NCBI RefSeq assembly: GCF_014529935.1
Contig: NZ_JACVFC010000003.1
Coordinates: 248,001-312,000, forward strand
Source: Chitinophaga qingshengii
GTDB lineage: Bacteria; Bacteroidota; Bacteroidia; Chitinophagales; Chitinophagaceae
DNA: 64,000 nt
Direction: 5' to 3'
The translations under genes were made by a program, and so were the position numbers. The notes beneath the pieces were generated by a model, which saw only the letters and a program-made list of their open reading frames with translations, was not told where the DNA came from and did not search any database. Shown here one piece after another: positions 50,046 through 59,025 of the stretch. The stretch's first letter is position 1, and each line of letters starts with the position of its first letter.

Positions 50046-50081
50046 AAAGCCGCATCAATCACTGCTGATTGATGCGGCTTT
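50046..50081 (+). terminator. Strong terminator ending the precursor-peptide array
   Basis: A perfect 16-base stem, AAAGCCGCATCAATCA with its complement, and a four-base loop CTGC, ending in TTT. It lies 20 bases past peptide 11 and between converging genes, and works in both directions. It marks the 3' end of the eleven-gene transcript or transcripts. Confidence 0.88.
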
Positions 50082-50097
50082 ATATTTTTAAGGAGGT

Positions 50098-51231
50098 TTA
50101 TTTTAATGCCAGCGGCCGTACATCCTGTACAAGTGTCAGTAAAAACTTGCCTGGCTCTTCCATCATCATCAGATGGGAGGAATTTTCAAACCATACTCCT
50201 TTTTTATACGGCGCCTTTACTTTTTTCAGCCAGGCATTCGTGGGTTCGGATGGAGTGGTATAGTCGTGCCGTCCCATGAACATCAGCACCGGTATGGGAA
50301 ATTCCTTTACATGCTTAAAGTCCACTGCCAGGAATTCGTCCATCACCCGGCCCAGCGTGAAGATATTCCCCTCATCAATGGCGGCTACATCTTTTTTATC
50401 ATATTCGGGCGATAACAGCGGGGCATTAAAGAAGTAGGCGGGCACCGGCCGGTAGGCGGCCAGCCCTCCATATTCCTGCGGCCATTTACGGGCAATAATG
50501 ATCCGCTCCCGGGTAATGGGCTGGTTGCCCGGGTACGGGGCAATAGACTGCAGCTCCCGGATGGCCGCCGTGTCCTTCCGGCGGGTGGCTTCTTTCAGGC
50601 CAAATTCAAAACTTACCCGCTCATTGTCTACCGTGTTGATATTCTGGCCGGCTCCTATATAAACATAAAACAGATCGGGGCGTTTCAGGGCGGCGCGCAT
50701 GCCGATAATAGTACCCCAGCTATGTCCCATCAGGATCAGTTTCTTTTTATGGTATTTCCGGCATAACTGTTCGGCCAGTTCAATGGCATCGTCTACATAA
50801 CGGTCTATATGAAGGGTAGCGCCCAGGTTAGTGGTATCGTTGGCCAGGAAACTTTTACCGGAAGCACGCTGATCGTATTGCACCATGGTGAAATACTCTT
50901 CCAGTGGCCGTTGCCAGGTCCACATAACAGGCGCCATAGGGGAGGCGGGGCCGCCATGAATAAAAAGAATGACAGGGTTGCTGCTGTCCTGTCCCCGCAC
51001 AAATACCCATTGATGGGTGCGGCCCAGGGTGGCTTCATAGTTTTCCTGGATGCCACGGGGACTGAGAATCTTACTCAGCTCGGTCACCAGTTTTTTGCCA
51101 CCGGCATATTTGTCGGGCACATTATTGTTCTGTGCATGACTAACAACAGGGTAATAAAGGAAGATGATCAAAAACAGCAGCATAGCCGATATGCGCTGAC
51201 AGGTGTTGGCAGACAAAAGATTTGGTTGCAT
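50098..51231 (-). CDS. Secreted alpha/beta hydrolase (S33 aminopeptidase-like)
   Basis: A 377 aa protein with an N-terminal signal peptide (MLLFLIIFLYYPVVSHAQ about residues 17-34) and an alpha/beta hydrolase fold: oxyanion segment ILFIHGGPASPM, QYDQRASGKS, nucleophile elbow LMGHSWG, acid in FMGRHDYTTP and His in ENSSHLMMM. HGGPG-like wording and the DQRxxGxS motif are typical of proline iminopeptidase-type S33 enzymes, which remove N-terminal residues from peptides; other esters are possible. It converges on the peptide array. A role in trimming leader-freed peptides is conceivable but unsupported. Confidence 0.82.
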   Translation of the reverse strand: MQPNLLSANTCQRISAMLLFLIIFLYYPVVSHAQNNNVPDKYAGGKKLVTELSKILSPRGIQENYEATLGRTHQWVFVRGQDSSNPVILFIHGGPASPMAPVMWTWQRPLEEYFTMVQYDQRASGKSFLANDTTNLGATLHIDRYVDDAIELAEQLCRKYHKKKLILMGHSWGTIIGMRAALKRPDLFYVYIGAGQNINTVDNERVSFEFGLKEATRRKDTAAIRELQSIAPYPGNQPITRERIIIARKWPQEYGGLAAYRPVPAYFFNAPLLSPEYDKKDVAAIDEGNIFTLGRVMDEFLAVDFKHVKEFPIPVLMFMGRHDYTTPSEPTNAWLKKVKAPYKKGVWFENSSHLMMMEEPGKFLLTLVQDVRPLALK

Positions 51232-51412
51232 GTGGAGACAGATAAAAGAATAAGCAAAAACGTAAAACGGGAATAAACTTATCGATTTTTATGTTAATGG
51301 ACAAATACTGGTATAGCCGGGAACGAAAGGCTTCTTTTTTTGCTGCATTTAATATTAAATTTACCCCTGTCTCCGGAGTGGGGAGTTTGATTGTCTGATA
51401 TCTTACTATAGA

Positions 51413-51991
51413 ATGAATGAACAGGAACTGCTGAAACGACTTGCTATAGGTGACCAGGCAGCGTTTACAGCGATCTACATGCAATACCACGGGGGTATTT
51501 ATACCTACCTGCTGAAGTTTACCAAAAATCCGCTGCTCACAGAAGACCTGGTGCACGATGTGTTCCTGAAGATCTGGGAGATCCGGGAACAGCTGGACAT
51601 CCAGTCGTCCTTTGCTGCTTACCTGTACCGCCTGGCCCGTAATACAGCCCTTACCCAGCTGAACAGGCTTACCTTGTTTGACGCCGTGCGCGATGAGGTC
51701 ATGCACCGCGTTTCCCTGGGCATTCATGAACAGTCCGTGTTTAATGCTGTTGAACAGAAACAATACGAGGAACTGTTACAGAAGGCAATTGATAACCTTC
51801 CCCCACAGCGCCGGGAAGCATTTATCCTTTGCCGCCGGCAGGGGAAAAGTTACGAAGAAGCGGCTGCGCTGATGAATATTTCCCGTAATACGTTCAAACA
51901 GCACCTGTCCCTGGCGGTAAAATCCATCCGGGAATACCTGCTGGAGCATGGCAATATCTCCCTGCTGATGCTGCTGATAGCCATGAAATAA
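51413..51991 (+). CDS. ECF sigma factor of the second SusC/SusD locus
   Basis: A 192 aa ECF sigma. Region 2: GDQAAFTAIYMQYHGGIYTY and LTEDLVHDVFLKIWEIREQL; region 4: NLPPQRREAFILCRRQGKSY and MNISRNTFKQHLSLAVKSI. This is the Bacteroidota sigma type that heads FecR-SusC-SusD loci, and fecR follows after 62 bases. It is not closely similar to the sigma at 13556 outside the conserved regions, so the two loci likely respond independently. Confidence 0.92.
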   Translation: MNEQELLKRLAIGDQAAFTAIYMQYHGGIYTYLLKFTKNPLLTEDLVHDVFLKIWEIREQLDIQSSFAAYLYRLARNTALTQLNRLTLFDAVRDEVMHRVSLGIHEQSVFNAVEQKQYEELLQKAIDNLPPQRREAFILCRRQGKSYEEAAALMNISRNTFKQHLSLAVKSIREYLLEHGNISLLMLLIAMK

Positions 51992-52020
51992 AAAAAACGG
52001 AATTTTTTTTCCGGACCATC

Positions 52021-52045
52021 CACCCATTTCTTTTACTCATTAGTC
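52021..52045 (+). promoter_or_regulatory. Candidate ECF promoter upstream of second fecR
   Basis: CACCC at 52021-52025, then 16 bases, then AGTC at 52042-52045, nine bases before the fecR ATG. The box order and 16-base gap match the four sites of the first locus (CACCC-N16-TGCC), with a different second box, as expected for a different ECF sigma. Confidence 0.4.
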
Positions 52046-52053
52046 TTATTAGT

Positions 52054-53223
52054 ATGGAACCAAATAAATTTCCTGCAGACCTGTTGCAAAAGTACCTCGA
52101 CGGCACCATCACGGAACCGGAGAGTGAAACGCTTTTTGCCTGGCTGAAGGAAAACCCGGCAGCGGTGGAAACGGATATGGAAGCGGTGCTGCGGGGGAAT
52201 TATGACGCAGCTTTTGAGAATCCGATACCTTTAACAGCAGGGGGAAGCCAACGTATCCTCGACAGGCTGATGGTGTCTATGGCGGCGGAAGAAGAACCGG
52301 TTGAACACCGGCTGCCCCTGTGGCGGCGCACCTGGGTACGGTACGCAGCGGCGGCCATTATAACAGGCGTGGTAGCCGCTACGGGAGCGCAGTGGCTCCA
52401 TAGCCGGAAACAAACGCAGGTAGCGCCGCCGGTGGTCATTGCCAGCGGCACCAACAGGGCAGTGCTGAAACTGTCCAACGGACAGGAAATTATGCTCGAC
52501 AGTACCCGGGGCAGTATCGTACAGGAGCCCGGTCTCACGGTCCGCAACGACAGCGGGCGGCTGAATTACCAGGGAGCTACTGCGGCAGTGGAATACCATA
52601 CCCTCACAACACCCAGGGGCGGGCAATACCGCATACAACTGCCCGACGGCACAGCCGTATGGCTCAATGCCGCCTCCAGTATCACCTATCCGACGGCTTT
52701 TACGGAGAAAGTTCGTGCCGTTATTATTACCGGCGAAGCCTACTTTGAAGTGGCCGCCAATACGCGCCAGCCTTTCCGTGTGGATGTTAATGGCAAAGCT
52801 ACTGTGGAGGTGCTGGGTACCCGGTTCAACGTAAATGCCTATACGGATGAAAACAGCATTCGTACCACCCTGGTGGATGGCAGCGTACGGGTGAATCATA
52901 AACAGGCATCCGTGGTGCTGAAGCCGGGACAACAGGCGGCCATATCGGAAACAGGGCTGCAACTGCTGGAACATCCCGACCTGGATATGGCCATGGCATG
53001 GAAAAACGGCTCCTTCCAGTTTGACCATGCCCACCTGAAGGAAGTCCTGCGGCAAATGGCCCGATGGTATGATGTGACGGTGGTTTATGAGCCGGGTAGT
53101 GCAGATATCATCTTCAGCGGAGAAATTAAAAGAGACCTGGACCTGTCACAGGCGCTGATAGTACTGGAAAGAATGGGCGTCCGTTACCGGATTGAAGGAA
53201 AACAATTGATAATAATGCCATAA
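52054..53223 (+). CDS. FecR-family anti-sigma factor, second locus
   Basis: A 389 aa protein: cytoplasmic N-terminus (PADLLQKYLDGTITEPESET), one membrane segment near residues 94-112 (YAAAAIITGVVAATGAQWL), periplasmic FecR domain (LTTPRGGQYRIQLPDGTAVW, WLNAASSITYP, GEAYFEVAA, VLGTRFNVNAY) and a C-terminal DUF4974-like domain (MAWKNGSFQFDHAHLKEVL ... GKQLIIMP) for contact with the receptor STN domain. It controls the sigma factor encoded just upstream. Gap to susC is 174 bases with a hairpin. Confidence 0.93.
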   Translation: MEPNKFPADLLQKYLDGTITEPESETLFAWLKENPAAVETDMEAVLRGNYDAAFENPIPLTAGGSQRILDRLMVSMAAEEEPVEHRLPLWRRTWVRYAAAAIITGVVAATGAQWLHSRKQTQVAPPVVIASGTNRAVLKLSNGQEIMLDSTRGSIVQEPGLTVRNDSGRLNYQGATAAVEYHTLTTPRGGQYRIQLPDGTAVWLNAASSITYPTAFTEKVRAVIITGEAYFEVAANTRQPFRVDVNGKATVEVLGTRFNVNAYTDENSIRTTLVDGSVRVNHKQASVVLKPGQQAAISETGLQLLEHPDLDMAMAWKNGSFQFDHAHLKEVLRQMARWYDVTVVYEPGSADIIFSGEIKRDLDLSQALIVLERMGVRYRIEGKQLIIMP

Positions 53224-53275
53224 AGCAACCATAATAAAAATTCAGATCAACAAGCAACAACTGGTGAGGAGGTGA

Positions 53276-53309
53276 ACATACCGGCCTTAGTGGTCAGGGC
53301 CTGGTATGT
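53276..53309 (+). other. Hairpin in the leader of the second susC gene
   Basis: ACATACCGGCC (53276-53286) pairs with GGCC and GGTATGT (53298-53301 and 53303-53309) with one bulged T and an 11-base loop, about 90 bases before the susC ATG. No T-run follows. The first susC gene also has a leader hairpin, so these may be a common element of susC leaders. Confidence 0.4.
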
Positions 53310-53397
53310 CCCGGAATGAAAAGCCCTTAAAGCTTACAGGCGGAGCCATGCCCGGCCGCTTCTGATACCAGGATTATTTATCAACCAAAAAAATGTT

Positions 53398-56300
53398 ATG
53401 CCAGAATTGAGACATCCAAAGCGGTATATACCGTGGAAACAGCTGGGGCTCTTGCTGCTGGTGGTTTTCTGCCTGCCGCTGCGGGGATTATCCCAGACTA
53501 TGACTTATAGCGGCAAAAAAGTGTCGCTGCAACAGGCGTTTGCAGAGGTGAAAAAACAAACCAACTATGCGGTGGTATTCAATCCGGAACAGGTAGACGT
53601 AACGTTGACAGTTCCGGTGAATGCCCACAACCAGCCGCTGGATGCATTTATGAAAGCGCTGCTGGCAAAAACGCCGCTGAGCTATTCGATCGTGGGGACC
53701 ACCATCGTGATATTCCGCAAATCGGATATGCCGCCGGCATTTAATACGCCCCCACCACCGGCAGAAATAATGGGGGTGGTATTCGATGAAAAAACAACCC
53801 AGCCGATACCAGGGGTGAGTGTGTTCGCCAGCGCTTCCAATAAAGGCACGCAAACAAATGAAAAGGGATTTTTTTCCCTGAAGAATGTAAAGGACGCAGA
53901 AATACTCACTTTCTCCAGCATCGGCTATGAGAAGGTGAGTATGCCTGCAGGACAACCGGGTGTGAGCATGTATGTGAGAATGAAGACCGCCACCAGTGAG
54001 CTGGATCAGGCCGTAGTACAGGCCTATGGCGTTACCAGCAAACGCCTGGCTACCGGTAATATCACAAAGGTCAGCGGAGCGGAGATTGCTTCGCAGCCGG
54101 TCATGAACCCCCTACAAGCCTTGCAGGGCAGGGTACCGGGTTTATTGGTGACGCAGACAAGCGGTTATGCCAGCTCGCCGGTTAAACTGGAGATCAGGGG
54201 ACGGAACTCCCTCGGAAAGGGTTTTTTGTCTGATCCGCTATATATCGTTGATGGGGTGCCGTTGACGGTATTAGATCTCAACCCATCGGTCAACGGTGTC
54301 TCCAGTGGTTTTGTACAGGGAGGGCTCGTGCCTACCGGCGGCCAAAGTCCGCTGTTTGGCCTTAGTGCTAAAGATATTGAAAGCATCGAAGTATTGAAAG
54401 ATGCGGATGCTACCGCTATATATGGTTCCCGGGGCGCTAATGGGGTGATCATCATCACCACCAAAAGAGGTAAAATGGGAAAAACCACTTTGTCACTCGA
54501 TGCAAAGGAAGGCATCGTAACGGTACCCCGCCGGTGGCAACTGCTGGATACCCGGCAATACCTGCAAATGAGACGGGAAGCCTTTAAAAATGATGGCATA
54601 GCGCCTACGGTCGCCAATGCACCTGACCTGATGCTGTGGGATACTACCCGGTATACCAACTGGCAAAAGGAGCTGCTGGGTACCGGCAAAATGACCTCCG
54701 TATCTGCCAGCCTTTCAGGGGGCGACAATCATAATACTTTTTATGTGGGCGCCAACTATGGCCGTCAGGTGGAAATACTGAGCAGAAGCGGCGCTTCGCA
54801 GAAAGCATCGCTCATGTCCCGTATCCGGCACAACAGCAATAATCAGAAGTTCAGCATAATGGTGGGCAGTACCATCGGCTATACGAAAGTAGATGCGATC
54901 CAGAACAATTCCAATGCCATTTACCTGGCGCCAAATGCACCACCGATTTTTGATAGCAAAGGTAATCTCAATTATGAAGAGTGGAACGCTTCCGGCAAAG
55001 CAACAGATCCATATCCGTTTGCCCCTTTGCTGTATAAAAGCAATAATCAGACAAACCAGTTCGATGGTAATATGGAGATACGCTATGAGATTATCAAAGG
55101 ACTCACCTTTAGCACTACCGGTGGCTATTCTTATGTGAGTGGCAATAATCACAGCACCCAACCAATTGCCAGTCAGAATCCTATCACAAACCCCACGGGA
55201 ATGGCGATTTTCGGGACAACCCGTAATACCAACTGGATCGTGGAACCACAATTGGCCTACAGCCGGTTTATCGGCAAAGGGGACCTTTCCGTGCAGGCAG
55301 GCGCCAGTTATCAGGCCGCCGCTACCAATGGCGGTACCATCTTTGGTTTTGGGTATACCGACGATGCATTATTGAATAGTGTGACCAACGCACCTTTCCA
55401 GCAGGCGAGTGAAAATGTGGCCCGTTATAAATATGCCGCCGTATTTGGCCGTATCTCCTATAACTGGGATAATAAATACATGCTGAACCTGAATGCCAGA
55501 AGAGACGGCTCTTCCCGTTTCGCGCCCGGACGGCAGTACGGTAACTTCGGTTCGGTAGGCCTTGGGTGGATTCTTTCGGAAGAACCATGGGTAAAAGCGG
55601 TATTGCCCTCCTGGGTGAGCTTCCTGAAACTGCGCGGCAGCTACGGTATCACCGGGGGTGATGGATCTATCGGTGATTACCAGTACCTGTCCCAATGGAG
55701 CACCATGTTAAACAATATACCTTTGGCCCAATATGGAGGTATTCCGCCTTATGTACCGATACATGCCCTGAACCAGGACTATCACTGGGAAGCCAATAAA
55801 AAAATGGAAGGTGCGTTAACAGCCAGCTTCCTGAATGACCGTATCAACCTGGAAGTGGCACACTACCGTAATCGTACCGGAGATCAGGTGACTGGCCTGC
55901 CTACGCCGTTTTATACCGGATTTAACTCCGTAATTGCGAACTGGCCGGCGGTGGTACAAAACAGCGGCTGGGAAGGTTTGCTGAGAGCAAATCTCATTCA
56001 ACAAAAAGATCTGTCCTGGTCGGTATCATTCAATATCTCCCGTAACCACAACAAACTGGTATCCTATCCCGGACTGGAACTGTCCCCTTATTACAACGTA
56101 TACAAAATAGGGGAGTCCCTTTCTTCTCAGTACTATCTGCACTACCTGGGGATAGATCCGCTCACCGGTAAACACAGTTTTGAAGACCATAATCAGGACG
56201 GTTTTATCGATGTGGCACAGTCGGGTCTAACTACCGCAACGGCCGACCGCTACGTTGCCATTGATATAGCACCTAAATACTATGGCGGCATAGGTTCCCA

Positions 56301-56730
56301 GTTCACCTGGAAAGGGATACGCCTGGACCTCTTCTTTGATTTCAAAAAACAAATCGGCGCCGATCCTTTCGCCAGCATTGTCCCCGGCACGTTTACCAAT
56401 ATCCCGGTGAAAGCACTGGATAACCACTGGACCAAACCGGGCGACAACGCTAAATACGTCCGTTATACGTCGTCGGGTAGCAGCTATTTAAATACGTCTG
56501 ACGGCGCTTTTACGGACGCTTCCTACCTCCGTTTACGCAGCCTCTCCCTCAGTTATGATGTTTCTGAAAAGCTGATAAAAAGAGCGCGCATGGAAAGTCT
56601 CCGTTTGTTTATGCAGACAGAAAATATTTTCACCATTACCCGGTTCCCGGGCCTCGATCCGGATTTGCCGAACCCGCTGGCGCTGCCCGCTCCCAGAACA
56701 ATTACCGGTGGTGTCACACTTAATTTTTAA
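53398..56730 (+). CDS. SusC/RagA-family TonB-dependent receptor with STN domain, second locus
   Basis: A 1110 aa outer-membrane receptor. Signal region (LGLLLLVVFCLPLRGLSQ), STN domain about 35-105 (YSGKKVSLQQAFAEVKKQTN ... TTIVIFRKS), carboxypeptidase-like domain about 122-200 (IMGVVFDEKTTQPIPGVSVF), TonB-box-like AVVQAYG, plug (LQGRVPGLLVTQTSGYASS, LEIRGRNSLGKG, TAIYGSRGANGVIIITTKRG) and barrel ending in TLNF. It pairs with the SusD gene 11 bases downstream and signals to the FecR upstream. Substrate unknown; no glycoside hydrolase is nearby. Confidence 0.95.
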   Translation: MPELRHPKRYIPWKQLGLLLLVVFCLPLRGLSQTMTYSGKKVSLQQAFAEVKKQTNYAVVFNPEQVDVTLTVPVNAHNQPLDAFMKALLAKTPLSYSIVGTTIVIFRKSDMPPAFNTPPPPAEIMGVVFDEKTTQPIPGVSVFASASNKGTQTNEKGFFSLKNVKDAEILTFSSIGYEKVSMPAGQPGVSMYVRMKTATSELDQAVVQAYGVTSKRLATGNITKVSGAEIASQPVMNPLQALQGRVPGLLVTQTSGYASSPVKLEIRGRNSLGKGFLSDPLYIVDGVPLTVLDLNPSVNGVSSGFVQGGLVPTGGQSPLFGLSAKDIESIEVLKDADATAIYGSRGANGVIIITTKRGKMGKTTLSLDAKEGIVTVPRRWQLLDTRQYLQMRREAFKNDGIAPTVANAPDLMLWDTTRYTNWQKELLGTGKMTSVSASLSGGDNHNTFYVGANYGRQVEILSRSGASQKASLMSRIRHNSNNQKFSIMVGSTIGYTKVDAIQNNSNAIYLAPNAPPIFDSKGNLNYEEWNASGKATDPYPFAPLLYKSNNQTNQFDGNMEIRYEIIKGLTFSTTGGYSYVSGNNHSTQPIASQNPITNPTGMAIFGTTRNTNWIVEPQLAYSRFIGKGDLSVQAGASYQAAATNGGTIFGFGYTDDALLNSVTNAPFQQASENVARYKYAAVFGRISYNWDNKYMLNLNARRDGSSRFAPGRQYGNFGSVGLGWILSEEPWVKAVLPSWVSFLKLRGSYGITGGDGSIGDYQYLSQWSTMLNNIPLAQYGGIPPYVPIHALNQDYHWEANKKMEGALTASFLNDRINLEVAHYRNRTGDQVTGLPTPFYTGFNSVIANWPAVVQNSGWEGLLRANLIQQKDLSWSVSFNISRNHNKLVSYPGLELSPYYNVYKIGESLSSQYYLHYLGIDPLTGKHSFEDHNQDGFIDVAQSGLTTATADRYVAIDIAPKYYGGIGSQFTWKGIRLDLFFDFKKQIGADPFASIVPGTFTNIPVKALDNHWTKPGDNAKYVRYTSSGSSYLNTSDGAFTDASYLRLRSLSLSYDVSEKLIKRARMESLRLFMQTENIFTITRFPGLDPDLPNPLALPAPRTITGGVTLNF

Positions 56731-56741
56731 ATGATCAGTTT

Positions 56742-58238
56742 ATGCAGACCTATCATAAAATCATCGCTGTTTCCGGAGGCTTGCTGTTATGGGCTATGCT
56801 TCAATCATCCTGCGAAAAACTGGTATCCGTACCTGATCCGGTAAACACCATTTCCACACCACAGGTGTTTGGCTCTGAAAAACAGGCCAATGGCGCCATG
56901 GCTGGTATCTATACCCGTATGATCAACGGAGATAATCCCGTATCGGCGCCACCTGTCGGAGATCAGTCGTTTGCGGCCGGGCTTTCTACCGTTATGGGTG
57001 GCCTGTCATCCGATGAACTGTTTTTTTTCCGTACCACGGCAGATAAATCATGGTACCTGCCTAATATCAACAAACTCACCGTCTTCGATGCCGGCCGTTC
57101 CGGTGGTCTCTGGAATTCTGCTTATACCGCTATATACGGCGCCAATTCCGTGATTGAAGGTATTGCCGGTTCATCATCATCCAATGTGAAAGACAGTGTG
57201 AAACAGGCGTTAACCGGTGAAGCGAAGTTCGTAAGGGCGTTCTCTTATTTCTATCTCACCAACTTTTTTGGTGATGTCCCACTGGCACTGACCATCGATT
57301 TTAATAAAACGAGGATCATGCCAAGGACACCACAGGTACAGATCTATCAGCAATTGGTGAAGGACCTGCAGGAGGCGGCAGCCACCATGCCGGAAGCCTA
57401 TCCTACCGCTACCGGAGAAAGAATACGCCCTAACCGTTATGCTGCGACCGCACTGCTGGCAAGGGTTTACCTCTACCAGCGCGACTATGCCGGCGCCGTA
57501 GATGCGGCCACCGCTGTGATCAACCACACTAGCCTGTACCAGCTGGAGCCCGACCCGGACAATGCCTTTGTTGTGGCAAGTAAAGAGGCTATCTGGCAAC
57601 TGCAGCAGTCCAATACAGCGGTGCAGCGGAATAATGCTACTCCGGAAGGATATCTAATGCTTCCCACTATCCTGAAGACTGGTATTGCGCAATATTGTTT
57701 GACCGACGGGCTGATGAAAGCATTTGAACCCGGAGATAAACGCCTTATGTGGATAGACAGTACCAGGACTACTGCTGTGGTGGGTACCCCCGAAGTGACC
57801 GCCTATTATCCGGTTAAATACAAAATCGGCGTTCCTAATAACAGTTATGGCGCCCCGCCAAGGGAATATTACGTGATGCTGCGTTTGGCCGAACAATACC
57901 TGATACGCGCTGAAGCGGCAGCCAACGGCGGTCCGGGCGGACTGGCCGCCGCTATCGCCGATCTGAACGTGATCCGTTCCAGGGCTGGAGTACCGGCATT
58001 GCCTAATTCATTGAGCAAAGACCAGGTGCTGGCAGCAGTAGCGAAAGAACGGCAAACGGAACTCTTTGCGGAATGGGGCCATCGCTGGTTTGATCTGAAA
58101 CGTACCGGCAAAGCGCACGAGGTATTATCAGCCATTACCTTAAAACAGCCATGGGCAGGCGATTACCAGCTGGTATATCCAATCCCGGTGTCTGAAATCA
58201 ACGTAAATCATTTCCTGACTCAAAATCCCGGTTATTGA
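56742..58238 (+). CDS. SusD/RagB-family lipoprotein, second locus
   Basis: A 498 aa lipoprotein (lipobox LQSSCEK, Cys at residue 24). SusD-type helices: TGEAKFVRAFSYFYLTNFFG near 155-175, RPNRYAATALLARVYLYQRD near 226-245 and C-terminal RLAEQYLIRAEAAANGG and ERQTELFAEWGHRWFDLKRTG. It forms the lid of the preceding SusC. Unlike the first locus, no peptidase-like lipoprotein follows; the next gene overlaps closely at its stop. Confidence 0.95.
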   Translation: MQTYHKIIAVSGGLLLWAMLQSSCEKLVSVPDPVNTISTPQVFGSEKQANGAMAGIYTRMINGDNPVSAPPVGDQSFAAGLSTVMGGLSSDELFFFRTTADKSWYLPNINKLTVFDAGRSGGLWNSAYTAIYGANSVIEGIAGSSSSNVKDSVKQALTGEAKFVRAFSYFYLTNFFGDVPLALTIDFNKTRIMPRTPQVQIYQQLVKDLQEAAATMPEAYPTATGERIRPNRYAATALLARVYLYQRDYAGAVDAATAVINHTSLYQLEPDPDNAFVVASKEAIWQLQQSNTAVQRNNATPEGYLMLPTILKTGIAQYCLTDGLMKAFEPGDKRLMWIDSTRTTAVVGTPEVTAYYPVKYKIGVPNNSYGAPPREYYVMLRLAEQYLIRAEAAANGGPGGLAAAIADLNVIRSRAGVPALPNSLSKDQVLAAVAKERQTELFAEWGHRWFDLKRTGKAHEVLSAITLKQPWAGDYQLVYPIPVSEINVNHFLTQNPGY

Positions 58239-58240
58239 TT

Positions 58241-58993
58241 ATGAAACGGATCATTTATTCCGCAGGCTGCCTGCTGATATTATTACTGGCAGCCTGTTCC
58301 AAAGATAAAACCAAACCCGGCACCGCTTCGTTGACCATCATCAACGCGGTGCCCGGCAGCCGGCCCCTGGTCACCAATTTCAGTGGTACCCAGCCTATAC
58401 AGTACAACATAGCCAACCAGGTGCAGTACGGTGTAGTGGAGCTGTTGCACAACTACTTCAGCTCTTACGCCGGCAGTCAGCCGCTGGCATTGTATCAGTA
58501 TCCTGACACGACAGAAAAAAGCAAACCACTGTTTAACCTGATGCTCGACCTGCCGGTAGGCGCTATGCGCACCCTGTTTCTTACGGGTACGGTAGATGCG
58601 CCTGATACCTTGTTCACCACCGATGTGGTGCCCTATCATCCGCTGGGTGACAGCGTATGCGGCTTCCGCTTCGTGAACCTTTCTCCCGGCAGCGCTCCGG
58701 TGAAAATAACAATCAAGGATAAAAACGGCGTGCCGGAAGTGGCCAGCCTTCCCTTCAAAGGGATCACCGGTTTCAGGAATTACCCGGTCAATGCGGCGCA
58801 GGAAGACTATACGCTTGAATTCAGCGATGCCGCCACCGGACAGTTGATTACCAGCTATACTACGGTAGGGGTGCATAATCCTCCGCCCAACAGTATCGAA
58901 GCGTGGGCCTACCAGAACTATACTTTCGCCTTGATAGGCATCCCGGGTGGTACCAACGGACAGGAACAAAAAGTGTTGCGCATCAGGTACTAG
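58241..58993 (+). CDS. DUF4397 lipoprotein
   Basis: A 250 aa lipoprotein starting at ATG 58241 (MKRIIYSAGCLLILLLAACSKDK; lipobox LAACSK, Cys at residue 19). The DUF4397-type beta-sandwich is seen as two related parts: ASLTIINAVPGSRPL near the start and VCGFRFVNLSPGSAPVKITI near residue 136. A TTG two codons earlier overlaps the SusD stop. DUF4397 proteins are surface or extracellular beta proteins that often accompany SusC/SusD genes; the function is unknown. It leads directly into the ABC transporter genes. Confidence 0.85.
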   Translation: MKRIIYSAGCLLILLLAACSKDKTKPGTASLTIINAVPGSRPLVTNFSGTQPIQYNIANQVQYGVVELLHNYFSSYAGSQPLALYQYPDTTEKSKPLFNLMLDLPVGAMRTLFLTGTVDAPDTLFTTDVVPYHPLGDSVCGFRFVNLSPGSAPVKITIKDKNGVPEVASLPFKGITGFRNYPVNAAQEDYTLEFSDAATGQLITSYTTVGVHNPPPNSIEAWAYQNYTFALIGIPGGTNGQEQKVLRIRY

Positions 58994-59025
58994 CCGGCAT
59001 CTACTTTCAATTATTCAAAACGATT

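Noticed and set aside
50098..51231. The alpha/beta hydrolase as the leader peptidase of the precursor array
   Set aside because: GG leaders are normally removed by C39 peptidases of ABC exporters; the hydrolase is on the opposite strand, beyond a bidirectional terminator, and has S33-type rather than leader-peptidase features.
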